A stretch of DNA of 64,000 bases from an uncultured Paracoccaceae bacterium (GCA_943787985.1 CALSOO010000001.1:261001-325000); one strand, 5' to 3'; counted from the stretch's first letter, positions 28,372 to 38,440 are shown. Numbers and translations: made by a program. Notes: generated by a model not told the origin, from the letters alone.

Positions 28372-28713
28372 ATGATGTCTCCTGTGGCCGACGTATGCGG
28401 CTTATCAGTATGTTGAGGCTAGGCGCCTCGGCCAGTGTGGCTAAGGGCCGTCTTAACATGACGTTTTGACGCATGAACAGGACGCTTTGGCACAGTTAGC
28501 GCCACCAACAGCGAGTTTGGTTAAAGGTTGGATACTTTTTATACGCGCATGACGCGAAAGTGCGACAATTTAGTCATTCTTAAGGACTTTTCGGCTCAAT
28601 TGGTGCAGGCGGCTGAGGTGATTCGCAGATTAGGGATTGAATCTCGAAGCCGTAAAAATGCAATCATGTGAAAAAAATAAAATTGTGGCAGTAGCAGTAA
28701 AAGGATTCAGGCA
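28372..28713. other. Divergent promoter region between pckA and chvI
   Basis: 342 bases without a gene. It must hold the promoters of pckA (leftward) and chvI (rightward). It is AT-richer close to chvI (AAAAAAATAAAATTGTGG near 28672-28690). I see no convincing operator, riboswitch or small gene. The pckA-chvI divergence is conserved in alphaproteobacteria and ChvI regulates pckA in some of them, so a ChvI site is plausible but not identified. Confidence 0.55.
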
Positions 28714-29423
28714 ATGAACAAGATTGCATTGGTGGACGACGACAGGAATATCCTGACGTCGGTCTCAATGACTCTTGAAGCCGAAGGTTTTGAGGTCGAA
28801 ACATATAATGATGGTCAAGCGGCGCTTGACGCGTTTAATCGCAAGCTGCCCGATATGGCGGTTCTTGGACATCAAGATGCCGCGCATGGATGGCATGGAC
28901 CTGCTGCAGCGCTTGCGTCAAAAAACTTCTATGCCAGTCATTTTCCTGACGTCCAAAGACGATGAAATCGACGAGGTCCTTGGTCTTCGTATGGGTGCGG
29001 ACGATTACGTCAAGAAACCGTTTCTCCCAGACGCTTTGCTGGTTGAACGCATTCGCGCGCTTTTGCGCCGCCAGGACGCGCTTGAAGCAGGTGTTGTGGT
29101 TGCCGAAACCGACGAAACCAAGGTGATCGAGCGCGGTGATCTGACGATGGATCCTCTGCGTCACGCGGTGACATGGCAGCGGCAAGGACGTGATCCCTGA
29201 CGGTCACAGAATTTTTGCTGCTTCAAGCGTTGGCACAACGGCCCGGTTTCGTGAAGTCCGCGATCAATTGATGGACGTCGCCTATGATGACCAAGTTTAT
29301 GTTGATGACCGCACGATCGACAGCCACATCAAGCGCTTGCGCAAAAAGATGCGTTCGGCTGATGATGAATTCTCGGCGATTGAGACACTCTACGGTATCG
29401 GTTATCGGTACAACGAAGACTAA
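28714..29423 (+). CDS. chvI: ChvI-type response regulator, frameshifted
   Basis: OmpR-family regulator paired with ChvG. Three frames give one protein: [19 protein letters not shown] to PDMAVL; then [35 protein letters not shown] and [10 protein letters not shown]; then the winged-helix DNA-binding end [17 protein letters not shown] and [14 protein letters not shown]. Breaks lie at about 28866 (extra T in CTTGG) and 29160-29185. Around 29022-29038 three insertions sum to one codon, turning the expected FSQRLL into FLPDALL without shifting the frame. Phosphoacceptor Asp is in [10 protein letters not shown]. Confidence 0.9.
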
Positions 29424-29449
29424 TTGTTCGGCTGGCTTAGGCCGAAAGG

Positions 29450-31163
29450 ATGACTTGTGCGCGGCATGGCCCCTCGGCGCCTCACGGGACTGGAGATGTG
29501 GTTCTGGGCGACGATTGGGTCGCCCCGGACAGCGCTGCACCGTCTGAAATGCGGGCGCGCGTCGTGAAAGGCGCGGGCTTTTCTCTCTGCGCGCGTCGCC
29601 GCTCACGCGCAAGATCATTACATTCAACCTGATTGCGCTGAATGTGCTTGGTTGCGGGTATTTTGTATCCTGAATTCTTCGCGTGACAGCCTTGCAGTGC
29701 AGCGCGCTGTTTCATTGGTCAGTCAGGCAGAATTGATTGCAGACGTGATCGAAGCGCAATTGCCTGATGGTGCGCCGGTGAATCTGGCCACTGGTGACGG
29801 CGTCGATGTCGCGGCGACATTGGATGGTTTGGACCTGCGCAGCGGTATTGAGGTGTTTGTGTTTGATCCGGCCGAAACGATCGTTGCCGAGACAGAAGGG
29901 AACGCTGCTTTCGCAGGGCAAGATGCATTGGGAAGCACAAATCCGACAGTTTTGACGGATGGTCTCAATTGGCTTTGGACGACAGTGTCAGGTCCTTTTT
30001 CAGGTGATGCAAACGAACCCGCCTTGCCGATGGAAGACCAGTTGCGATTGCTCGTTGCCAAAAGCCTTACGGACGGGACGCAACTGAATGATGCCACCGG
30101 CTCTGACGGCGGTGCGATTTTCAGCGTTGTAACTCCTATTTTGCAAGGATCCGAAGCTGTAGGCGCCGTTGCCGTTGCCAGTGCCGCAGGTGAAATCGAT
30201 AGCATCGTTCGTGGTGAACGCGAGCGCGTCCTGCAGATGTTTGTTATTGCAACACTTGTGTCTATTGGTTTGAGCCTTGTGTTGGCATCGACCATCGCCA
30301 ATCCGCTTTCCGATCTGGCTGCCGCTGCCGAGTTAGGGCGTGACAAAAATGCGCGCAAAGTGAACCCTGGACGGATTCGGATTCCTGATCTGACCGCTCG
30401 CCCAGATGAAATCGGGCGTCTCAGCGGGGCCTTGCGGGGCATGATTGCAGCGCTCTACAACCGTATCGACGGAAATGAGCAGTTCGCAGCAGATGTGGCT
30501 CATGAAATCAAAAACCCTCTGGCGTCCTTACGTTCGGCCGTTGGTACGTTGCGGATGATCAAACGCGAGGACCAGCGCGAGAAACTGCTTGACGTGATCG
30601 ATCATGATGTCCGGCGCCTGGACCGGCTGGTAAGTGATATTTCCAATGCATCCCGACTGGACAGTGAGCTTGTCAAAGAAGAAGAAGAACCTTTCAACCT
30701 CTTGGATATGCTTAAAAACCTTGGCCAGTATTTGGGCGAGGATGCCAGAACGCAGGGCATTGATTTTATTACCGACTTGCCACCAGAGCCAATCGAAGTG
30801 CACGGGCTTGAAGCGCGGCTGGCGCAGGTTTTTGTAAACTTGATCACCAATGCAATTTCGTTCTGCGAAGATGGCGATGCCATTCGGATTTGGGCGCGCA
30901 AACGTGAAAACCGTGTATTGATCGTGGTAGAAGACACGGGGCCCGGCATTCCCGACCAAGCGCTCGCGAAGATTTTCAAGCGCTTCTACTCCCAGCGACC
31001 CGAAGAGCATTTTGGTAACAACTCTGGTCTTGGTTTGGCGATTTCCAAGCAAATCGTTGAAGCGCATGGCGGCGTTATTTGGGCGGAAAATATTCGCCCG
31101 ACAGAGGCAGACATTACGTCAGACCCATTGGGAGCGCGTTTTGTTGTGGGTCTGCCAGTCTGA
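29450..31163 (+). CDS. chvG: ChvG-type sensor histidine kinase, 5' end frameshifted
   Basis: Membrane kinase that phosphorylates ChvI. The intact frame from 29652 has a periplasmic sensor part, a second transmembrane helix (MFVIATLVSIGLSLVLASTI), a HAMP-like linker, the H-box FAADVAHEIKNPLASLRS, the N-box VFVNLITNAISF and G-boxes VEDTGPGIP and NNSGLGLAISKQIVE. The N-terminus GDVVLGDDWVAPDSAAP, typical of ChvG, is in another frame beginning at ATG 29450; single extra bases near 29587, 29652 and 29670 account for the breaks. First transmembrane helix (ITFNLIALNVLVAGILYL) is recovered when they are removed. Confidence 0.9.
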
Positions 31164-31166
31164 TAG

Positions 31167-31601
31167 ATGCCGCAATTCGCAACTCAGACGGTTCATGCCA
31201 CATGCGTTGCATGTAATGACAAAGCCGTTTTGATCTGCGGTGCGTCAGGGTCAGGAAAGTCTTCACTGGCTCTTGAGATGATTGCTTTGGGGGCGGTATT
31301 GGTCGCGGATGATCGGACCCTTCTTCGCGTCGAGCACTCAAAGCTCATCGCGTCGTCACCACCTGAAATAGCCGGTTTGATTGAAGCGCGCGGCGTCGGG
31401 ATATTGAACTCCCCTTGTGTGAGTGACATTGAAATTGTGTGCATGGTTGAAATGGGCCATGTTGAAACGGCACGCTTGCCTCACACGCGGAAAGAGTCGT
31501 GGCAAGGAATAGAGATTCCGTGTTTTAACAAAGTTGAGCAACGTGCTTTTCCTTCAGCTCTGTTGCATTATCTTAGGTACGGAGGTGTCGATATATCATG
31601 A
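31167..31601 (+). CDS. hprK: HPr kinase/phosphorylase, short alphaproteobacterial form
   Basis: 144 residues, consisting only of the catalytic P-loop domain, as usual in alphaproteobacteria. Walker A is GASGSGKSS (25-33), followed by LVADDRTLLR and ARGVGILNSPCV, the latter matching the HprK signature region. It would phosphorylate and dephosphorylate Ser46 of the HPr encoded 1.3 kb downstream. The start follows chvG by 3 bases and its stop overlaps rapZ. Confidence 0.92.
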   Translation: MPQFATQTVHATCVACNDKAVLICGASGSGKSSLALEMIALGAVLVADDRTLLRVEHSKLIASSPPEIAGLIEARGVGILNSPCVSDIEIVCMVEMGHVETARLPHTRKESWQGIEIPCFNKVEQRAFPSALLHYLRYGGVDIS

Positions 31602-32491
31602 GTGAAACTGACCCTGATGCGCGCCGCTTGGTTTTGGTGACTGGTCCATCCGGGGCTGGTAGAACGACAGCTTTGCGCGTTTTGGAAGACCTTGGCTATG
31701 AAGCTATCGACAACATGCCATTGCGCATGATTCCCGCGCTCTTGAGTGGGCCGGGTCCCCGAAATCCTGTTGCTCTAGGGATTGATCCTCGTAATCGGGA
31801 CTTTTCAGCTATGACAGTGATGGACGCGTTGGCCCAAATTGCGGACGAAGGTGACGCTGTTCCAGAGCTGTTGTATCTGGACTGTACGACCGAAGTATTG
31901 TTGCGCCGATTTTCGGAAACACGTCGTCGCCATCCATTGGCGGAGGGGCAACGCCCAGAAGCGGGTATCTCACGGGAATTGGAGATACTCGAGCCTCTAA
32001 AAGCGTGTGCAGACATTCTGATTTCGACGACTGAAATGAATGTGCACCAATTGCGTGAAGAGGTGGAACGCTGGTTTTCCTCAGGAGACACGCGCCGGCT
32101 GTCTGTATCGATTGAGTCCTTTTCTTACAAACGAGGATTGCCGCGCAGTGTAGACATGGTTTTTGACTGTCGGTTTTTGAAGAATCCGTTTTGGGAGCCC
32201 AGCCTGCGCAGTGGTGACGGGCGTGATCGGGCTGTGGCTGAGTACATTCATACAGACCCGCGCAGCGCTCCATTTCAAGCAAAGGTTCGGGATCTCGCCC
32301 TGTGGTTGTTGCCTGCGTATTTAGATGAGGGGAAATCGCATCTCTCCATTGCATTTGGGTGCACAGGGGGGCAACACAGGTCCGTTGCCATGGCTGAGCA
32401 GCTGGCCCACACTGTGCAGGCTGCGGGCTGGCAGGTGTCCGTGCGGCACCGTGAGATGGACCGTCGTGAAAAGGGTGAGGCGAAAGCGTGA
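31598..32491 (+). CDS. rapZ: RapZ family nucleotide-binding protein (YvcJ/YhbJ)
   Basis: 297 residues. N-terminal P-loop domain with LEDLGYEAIDNMPLRM and C-terminal domain with FSYKRGLPRSVDMVFDCRF, LPAYLDEGKSHLSIAFGCTGGQHRSV. In enterobacteria RapZ directs RNase E to a small RNA; role in alphaproteobacteria is less clear. The Walker A reads GPSGAGRTT (16-24), with Arg where Lys is usual. Coupled by ATGA to hprK and GTGA to the EIIA gene. Confidence 0.93.
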   Translation: MSETDPDARRLVLVTGPSGAGRTTALRVLEDLGYEAIDNMPLRMIPALLSGPGPRNPVALGIDPRNRDFSAMTVMDALAQIADEGDAVPELLYLDCTTEVLLRRFSETRRRHPLAEGQRPEAGISRELEILEPLKACADILISTTEMNVHQLREEVERWFSSGDTRRLSVSIESFSYKRGLPRSVDMVFDCRFLKNPFWEPSLRSGDGRDRAVAEYIHTDPRSAPFQAKVRDLALWLLPAYLDEGKSHLSIAFGCTGGQHRSVAMAEQLAHTVQAAGWQVSVRHREMDRREKGEAKA

Positions 32492-32883
32492 TTGGAATTG
32501 TGATTGTCGCACATGGAGGTTTGGCCAAAGAGTATTTGGCCGCCATAGAGCATGTTGTTGGCGCGCAAATCGGGATGCTTGCGATTTCTATCGAAGCCAA
32601 TCATGACCGGGTGACCAAGCAAAGTGAAATTTGCGACGCGGCCAATTCCGTCGATCAAGGTCAAGGCGTTGTTCTGGTTACGGATTTATTTGGTGGATCA
32701 CCGTCCAATTTGAGCCTTCAAGCATGCCAGCCGCAAGGTCGGCGTATCTTGTATGGAGCAAACCTGCCAATGCTCTTGAAGCTTGCAAAGTCGCGTCACT
32801 TGGCCGTTCCGGACGCCGTCCGCGCGGCTTTGGATGCTGGCCGAAAATATATCGACAGTCAAAACATCAGCGCTGAAGGCTAA
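32488..32883 (+). CDS. PTS mannose-family EIIA protein
   Basis: 131-residue EIIA-Man-like domain with the phosphorylatable His9 in IVIVAHGGLAKEYL and the VLVTDLFGGSPSNLSLQA motif. There are no EIIB, EIIC or EIID genes nearby, so it belongs to an incomplete, regulatory phosphotransferase chain with HPr and HprK. GTG start overlapping the rapZ stop. Confidence 0.92.
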   Translation: MIGIVIVAHGGLAKEYLAAIEHVVGAQIGMLAISIEANHDRVTKQSEICDAANSVDQGQGVVLVTDLFGGSPSNLSLQACQPQGRRILYGANLPMLLKLAKSRHLAVPDAVRAALDAGRKYIDSQNISAEG

Positions 32884-32886
32884 GAC

Positions 32887-33156
32887 ATGACGTCAAGATC
32901 ACTGAATATCGTTAACATCAAAGGATTGCATGCCCGTGCGTCTGCAAAACTGGTAGAAGTGGTTGAAGCCTTTGATGCGACCGCTGAGGTATCAAAGGAT
33001 GGCATGACTGCATCAGGCGACAGTATTATGGGGCTTTTGATGTTGGCAGCATCCAAGGGAAGTATTATTGACGTCGAAACATCCGGCCCCGACGCAGAAG
33101 CATTGGCAGATGCTTTATCTGTGTTGGTGGCTGACAAGTTTGGTGAGGGGGCCTAA
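32887..33156 (+). CDS. ptsH: HPr phosphocarrier protein
   Basis: 89 residues. Both phosphorylation sites are present: His15 in GLHARASAKLVE (by enzyme I) and Ser46 in GDSIMGLLMLAA (by HprK). With EIIA and HprK it forms the regulatory PTS branch known in alphaproteobacteria, which reports on carbon or nitrogen state rather than moving sugar. It follows the EIIA gene by 3 bases. No enzyme I gene is in the window. Confidence 0.95.
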   Translation: MTSRSLNIVNIKGLHARASAKLVEVVEAFDATAEVSKDGMTASGDSIMGLLMLAASKGSIIDVETSGPDAEALADALSVLVADKFGEGA

Positions 33157-33174
33157 ACTGGGCTCTAGGCGAAC

Positions 33175-34068
33175 ATGGGGGACCAACGAGTGGTCGACAG
33201 CGCGCGCGATATCACAACGGATACGCAGCCGGAGCACGTGAGCTTTATGAAATATGACAGGCGCAGCTTGTCGTATGCCTCTACGTTTGATGATCCTTGG
33301 AAAGCGACCGTCATTCGTATCATCGAGGCGCTGACAGGAAAGCTCACGATTCTGCGCTTGATCAACAAGTTCGAGAAGCGTGGCACACCCTCTGGCCAAG
33401 CATTCTGGCGCGCGTGTTTGGATGTTATGGGGATCGACCTCACAACCCCCGAAGAACAACTGCAGCGTATCCCGAAAGAGGGCCCCGTTATTGTGGTTGC
33501 GAACCATCCTCATGGCATGGTGGACGGGATGATCTTTGGTGATTTGATTGGCCGTGTCCGCCCCGATTACCGCATTTTAACCCGGTCCCTGTTGACGGCG
33601 CTGGATGAAGTTGCTGGCAGCTTTATGATCCCGGTTCCGTTTGCGCATGATCCGGAAGCGCAACGCAAAGGCGTTGAAATGCGCCGCGCCGCGATGGAGC
33701 ACCTCAAGAACGGTGGTGTGGTTGCATTGTTCCCGTCGGGCGTGGTCGCGTCTTCTGAAACATGGATGGGCGATGCCGTTGAAGGTGAATGGAATGTGTT
33801 CACCGCTGCAATGATCCGCCGGTCTGGAGCGACTGTTGTTCCAATGCGGTTCCCCGGGCAGAACAGTCGGTGGTACCAGATTGCCAACAAGCTTTCTCCC
33901 ATGCTGCGCCAAGGCTTGTTACTGCATGAGATTGTCTTTGCCTGCAACAAGCCGCAAGGCCCCATTGTGGGCCATCCGTTGGACAAAGACCTGGTTGAAG
34001 AGATGTCCAGCGATCCACGCGGCTTCATGGCGTGGCTACGCCAGCATACTTTGGATCTGAAGGACTAA
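33175..34068 (+). CDS. Lysophospholipid acyltransferase family protein
   Basis: 297 residues with a PlsC-type acyltransferase domain. The catalytic box reads VANHPHGMVDG, an H-x5-D spacing used by one branch of this family rather than the classic H-x4-D, and VVALFPSGVVASS is the matching second motif. No clear transmembrane helix. Start at ATG 33175 or ATG 33247; neither has a strong ribosome-binding site. It lies 18 bases after ptsH and may be cotranscribed. Lipid substrate unknown; glycerophospholipid or ornithine lipid are candidates. Confidence 0.82.
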   Translation: MGDQRVVDSARDITTDTQPEHVSFMKYDRRSLSYASTFDDPWKATVIRIIEALTGKLTILRLINKFEKRGTPSGQAFWRACLDVMGIDLTTPEEQLQRIPKEGPVIVVANHPHGMVDGMIFGDLIGRVRPDYRILTRSLLTALDEVAGSFMIPVPFAHDPEAQRKGVEMRRAAMEHLKNGGVVALFPSGVVASSETWMGDAVEGEWNVFTAAMIRRSGATVVPMRFPGQNSRWYQIANKLSPMLRQGLLLHEIVFACNKPQGPIVGHPLDKDLVEEMSSDPRGFMAWLRQHTLDLKD

Positions 34069-34089
34069 GCTGTTCCTCCGCTGTTCATT

Positions 34090-34965
34090 TTAGCGTGTAG
34101 GGACAGGTGTCTCTCCGCGGTAGTCGTAAAACCCGCGTTGTGACTTGCGCCCCAACCAACCGGCTTCCACATATTTTGTAAGCAGAGGGCAGGGCCGATA
34201 TTTGGTGTCTGCAAGCCCGTCATGCAGAACATTCATAATGGCAAGACACGTGTCCAACCCGATGAAATCCGCCAGTTCCAATGGCCCCATCGGATGATTT
34301 GCTCCGAGCCGCATTGAACTGTCGATCGATTGCACGTTTCCGACGCCTTCATACAGCGTGTAGACGGCTTCGTTTATCATTGGCATCAAGATGCGATTGA
34401 CGATGAATGCCGGAAAATCTTCTGCTGAAGCCGATGTTTTTCCCAAGCGGTCCACCACTTGTTTGCACGCTGCAAAGGTGGGTTCATCCGTCGCAATTCC
34501 GCGGATCAGCTCAACCAGTTGCATCACCGGTACAGGGTTCATGAAATGGAACCCCATGAACCTTTCAGGGCGGTCTGTTCCACTGGCCAGTCGTGTGATC
34601 GAAATAGAGGACGTGTTGGACGTCAAGATAGTGTGCGGCAATATGTGGGGCAGAAGGGCCGCAAAAATCTTGTGTTTGGTTGGTTCGTGCTCGGTGGCAG
34701 CTTCGATGATCAGATCTGATGCGCCGACTTCAGCGATGTCCTGCGTGGTCTTGATCCGGGCCATGGCATCGGCTTTTGCAACCGCTGTGATTTTGTCACG
34801 GCTGACCTGACGCTCGAGGTTCTTGTCAATCAGGCTCATGGCAGCGTTCAGGGCATCCGCGTTCACATCGGTCACAAGGACGTCATACCCGGCCAATGCC
34901 ATCACATGGGCAATTCCGTTGCCCATTTGGCCTGCGCCAACGATCCCGATTGTCTGGATGTCCAT
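34090..34965 (-). CDS. hbd: 3-hydroxybutyryl-CoA dehydrogenase
   Basis: 291 residues. NAD(P)-binding Rossmann start IGIVGAGQMGNGIAHVMALAG, followed by LTSNTSSISITRLA, RFMGFHFMNPVPVMQLVELI and the helical domain with ANHPMGPLELADFIGLD. This is the classic short-chain 3-hydroxyacyl-CoA dehydrogenase layout, acting in C4 acyl-CoA metabolism. The ATG at 34965 is chosen over 34971 and 35049 because AAAGGGG lies 7-8 bases ahead of it. Confidence 0.93.
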   Translation of the reverse strand: MDIQTIGIVGAGQMGNGIAHVMALAGYDVLVTDVNADALNAAMSLIDKNLERQVSRDKITAVAKADAMARIKTTQDIAEVGASDLIIEAATEHEPTKHKIFAALLPHILPHTILTSNTSSISITRLASGTDRPERFMGFHFMNPVPVMQLVELIRGIATDEPTFAACKQVVDRLGKTSASAEDFPAFIVNRILMPMINEAVYTLYEGVGNVQSIDSSMRLGANHPMGPLELADFIGLDTCLAIMNVLHDGLADTKYRPCPLLTKYVEAGWLGRKSQRGFYDYRGETPVPTR

Positions 34966-35118
34966 GCACATGCCCCTTTGCTGCGCTGCCGCATCATAAG
35001 GCGCATTTTCCAAAAAGAGCAAGCGACCTGCATGCCTTGATTTCGTCATAGTCTGTTAGGAATATTTAAGGAACTCGCTGTCATACATGATCTGGGTGAG
35101 ACATTAAGGTGGGTGAGC

Positions 35119-35967
35119 ATGTCCTTTGATGCATTGCGCCCGGGCGCCCTCGACTATTTGCCGTGCAGATACGGCACATCGAAACTACTGTTTCGGGGGC
35201 CGCGACGGTCGTTGACAATCTCCGTATGTGGCGTTCCTGGGCGGGACCGAGACTTATGGCAAGTTTCATCGCCAATCCGTTTCCTGACCTTGTGGAGCAG
35301 GAGACTGGGCATGACATGCCTCAACTTTGGCGTGTGTTAACGCGGGCATCGACGTGTTCACGTCCGACCCCCAAGTGCCGGATCTGACAGAGGCTGCAGC
35401 GATGTGACGGTTATTCAGGTCATGGGCGCGCACAATATGTCCAACCGCTTCTATTCGGTTCATCCGCGTCGCAACGATCGGTTTGTGAAGCCGTCTTCGT
35501 TGTTGCAAGCCATCTACCGCGAGGTTGATTTTGCGGAGTTCAATTTTACCAAGCATATGCTGCAGCGCTCTGCATATGCTGTCTCCGGGCCGGTTTGAAA
35601 CAGTTGTCGAGGAGTTGCAAGAGGCATGGCTGGCCCGCATGCGGCACGCTGATCAGATACACCGAGGGCAAGACCGTATTTGCTGTGGTTTGCCGATCAC
35701 ACTCCAAATCGAGGGCGTAGCGGGCCCTGTGACCGCCGCAATCCATTAGCGAAGAACGTGATCCCTGGTTCGTCACCCGCAATATGATTGAGGAACTCCG
35801 GGACATTGTCGACGCATGTCGTCGAAGTTGCCGCCTCCAGAAGCGCGCAAAAGCGCAAGGGATCCGAAGACATGATATTTTCAGAAATGGAGGCCGCCTG
35901 TTGTTCATCATCTGATGGGACCTGCAGCGCATCACGAGGCGGCAGAACAGTTGACGCGGGCTTCTAA
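35119..35967 (+). CDS. DUF6473 family protein, heavily frameshifted
   Basis: A single protein is spread over several frames. It starts at ATG 35119 with SFDALRPGALDYLPCRYG and SKLLFRGPRR, then VAFLGGTETYGKF, NPFPDLVEQETGH, AGIDVFTSDPQV, TVIQVMGAHNMSNRFYSVHP, NDRFVKPSSLLQAIYREV, and DPWFVTRNMIEELRDIVDAC near the end. These match a Rhodobacterales family (DUF6473) of about 280 residues, possibly SGNH-like. At least five indels, for example an extra C at 35266-35270, explain the breaks. Function unknown. The end is approximate; a terminator follows. Confidence 0.65.
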
Positions 35968-35984
35968 CGGAACATGTTTAACCA

Positions 35985-36015
35985 AAAAGGCCCGCCTGTG
36001 ATCAGCGGGCCTTTT
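35985..36015. terminator. Bidirectional Rho-independent terminator
   Basis: AAAAGGCCCGC (35985-35995) pairs with GCGGGCCTTTT (36005-36015) around a 9-base loop, with A and T runs on either side. It separates the convergent DUF6473 and etfA genes. Confidence 0.93.
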
Positions 36016-36042
36016 GTTTTTATCCTCTTCGAGGAAATCGCT

Positions 36043-36959
36043 TTACAGCTTTTCGATCAGTTCCGGGCACCGCGTCGAACAGGTCTGCAACCAATCCAAA
36101 GTCTGCGACCTGAAAAATTGGCGCTTCTTCGTCTTTGTTGATGGCCACGATGACTTTGCTGTCTTTCATGCCAGCCAAGTGCTGGATGGCGCCGGAAATA
36201 CCGACCGCGACATACAAGCTCAGGAGCGACGACCTTGCCGGTCTGGCCCACTTGCCAGTCGTTCGGGGCATAGCCCGAGTCAACCGCAGCACGGGATGCG
36301 CCAACGGCGGCGCCCAGCTTGTCTGCCAGCTTTCTCGATCATCGCAAAGTCTCTTCGGAGACCGACACCGCGACCACCGAGACAACGACGCCAGCCGAGG
36401 TCAGCTCGGGGCGATCAGACGCTGCAACCTTGTCTTCAACCCATTCGACAGACCCGGATTGGCAGCCGCAGACATGGTTTCGACAGAGGCGGAACCGCCG
36501 TCGCCAGCCGCATCAAACGTCGAGTCCGGAAGGAGACGACCTTCTTCGCATCGAGGATTTCACCGTCTGGATCGCGTTGCCCGCATAGATCGGACGCTCA
36601 AACGTATCCGCATCAACAACGCCGGACACGTCCGAGATCACCATCACATCCAGCAGCGCCGCCACGCGCGGCATCACGTTTTTGGCGTCGTCGTGGCGGG
36701 CGCCACGATGTGGTCGTAGTCGCCAGCCAGGACACGATCAGTGCAGCGTGGTTCCGCCAGGCGGTGACCCAAGCGACGCATCTTCGGCGACCAGAACCTT
36801 GGACACACCATCGATCTTGGCCGCAGCTTCGCCGCGCCGCAGCAGCGCCGCCGCGCACAGAACGGTCACATCGCCCATGTTTGGCCGCAGTCACGCCTTT
36901 GGCGTGGCGTCCATCGCCAGTTCGCCGTCGGTTACTTCAGCAAGAAGAAGAACAGCCAT
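36043..36959 (-). CDS. etfA: Electron transfer flavoprotein alpha subunit, frameshifted
   Basis: FAD-binding subunit of ETF, which passes electrons from acyl-CoA dehydrogenases to ETF:quinone oxidoreductase. Reading the complement across frames gives the start [32 protein letters not shown], and the diagnostic C-terminus [33 protein letters not shown] and [15 protein letters not shown]. Several indels break it; one is an extra base just before the last five codons (the expected PELIEKL reads PGTDRKAV). The ATG at 36959 overlaps the etfB stop (TAATG). Confidence 0.92.
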
Positions 36960-37713
36960 TACACAGCCCCCGCTTCTTTGAGTTTCTCGACCAGTTCGTC
37001 CACGCGAGCCACTTTGATGCCAGCGGCGCGTGCGCAGGTTCACGGTTCGAACGATCTCCAGACGGTGGTGACATCAACGCCGTAATCGGCGGCGGTTTTC
37101 TCATCCATCGGCTTTTTCTTGGCCTTCATGATGTTCGGCAGCGACGCATAGCGCGGCTCGTTCAGGCGCAAGATCAACAGTACGATGGTTGGCATCGTTG
37201 ACCTTGATCGTCTGCAAACCGCCGTCGACTTCGCGGGTCACAACGGCGCTGTCGCCATCGATGTCCAGCTCGGACGCGAAGGTCGCCTGTGACCAGCCCA
37301 GAAGGGCTGACAGCATCTGACCGGTGGCGTTCATGTCATTGTCGATCGCCTGCTTGCCGCAGAGACCAGACCCGGGCTGTTCTTCATCGACAATCGCTTT
37401 GAGGATCTTGGCAACGGCCAGCGGCTCGATGTCGTTGTGCACGTCATCGGCCGCAACACAGGATTGCGCGGTCGGCGCCCATCGCCAAGGCCGTGCGCAG
37501 GGTTTCCTGGCTTGCTTGACGCCGATGGAGACCGCGATGATCTTCGTCAGCCTTGCCCGCCTCTTTCAGACGGATCGCCTCTTCGACGGCAATCTCGTCG
37601 AAAGGGTTCATCGACATTTTGACGTTGGCAAGATCAACACCCGATCCGTCCGCTTTGACGCGCACTTTCACGTTATAGTCGATCACGCGTTTGACAGGCA
37701 CCAGAACCTTCAT
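36959..37713 (-). CDS. etfB: Electron transfer flavoprotein beta subunit, frameshifted
   Basis: AMP-binding partner of EtfA. Start [20 protein letters not shown] at ATG 37713, then [36 protein letters not shown], then in another frame [16 protein letters not shown] and [32 protein letters not shown], and the C-terminus [14 protein letters not shown] ending at 36959. Indels near 37545, 37470, 37370, 37180 and 37030 break the frame. The etfBA order with overlap is standard. Confidence 0.92.
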
Positions 37714-37861
37714 GAGCGTTCTCTCCTTGTTGCGACTCACCCCTATGGGCCCATTTCGTGACACAATTGCTATGTGCATACCCAAGCCCGCACCGTCGAT
37801 ACAGTGCAAAATCGGCATGTTAGCGTCAACGGACGCCGCGTTAGGCACAATATTTGAAGAT

Positions 37862-38437
37862 CTACCGGTTTGCGCCCGGGACCCACAGCACATCATCCTC
37901 CCCGCCATTGTTTGCAATGCGCGCAGCGACAAAGAACCAGTCGCTCAGGCGGTTGAGGTATTTCACGGCCGACGGGTTTACTGATTCCATCGTCGCCAGC
38001 TCTACTGCCAACCGCTCTGCGCGCCGTGCAACTGTGCGGCAAACGTGCAAATGTGCGGCCAATTTGCGACCCGCCTGGCAATATGAAGCTGCGCAATGGT
38101 TCGAGCGCGTCGTTCATCACATCGATTTCGGCTTCCAGTCGGTCAACACTTGAGCCTCTGCAACCCGCAGGGGAGGGTACGCGGATTCGGCGTCTTTTTC
38201 CATGTCCGGGCGACACATGTCCGCACCCAGATCGAATAGATCGTTTTGGATACGGCTGAGGGCCTCATCCACTGATCCCTCGGCGTCCAAACGGGCCACG
38301 CCCACAAAGCAGTTCAGTTCGTCAGATGTGCCGTAGGCGGTGACGCGCATCGCATGCTTGGCAACACGGGCCCCGTTGCCAAGAGCGGTTTCGCCAGCAT
38401 CGCCCGTCTTTGTATAGATTTTATTGAGAACAACCAT
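37862..38437 (-). CDS. Cob(I)alamin adenosyltransferase, PduO type, frameshifted
   Basis: Makes adenosylcobalamin from cob(I)alamin and ATP, the cofactor for mutases such as those of the ethylmalonyl-CoA pathway. Start [21 protein letters not shown] at ATG 38437 carries the P-loop-like ATP site; [27 protein letters not shown] and FILPGGSQ follow; then, after breaks near 38155 and 38080, the core signature [12 protein letters not shown] and the end [22 protein letters not shown]. Corrected length about 190 residues. HIG1 lies 3 bases upstream. Confidence 0.9.
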
Positions 38438-38440
38438 GTT

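Noticed and set aside
29424..29449. Hairpin TTCGGC/GCCGAA between chvI and chvG as a terminator
   Set aside because: The stem is only 6 bp, has no T-tract, and overlaps the chvG ribosome-binding site; at best a weak attenuating structure.
36014..37201. 395-codon open frame on the plus strand
   Set aside because: It is antisense to etfA/etfB, whose signature motifs are readable on the minus strand; the sense frame is only hidden by indels.
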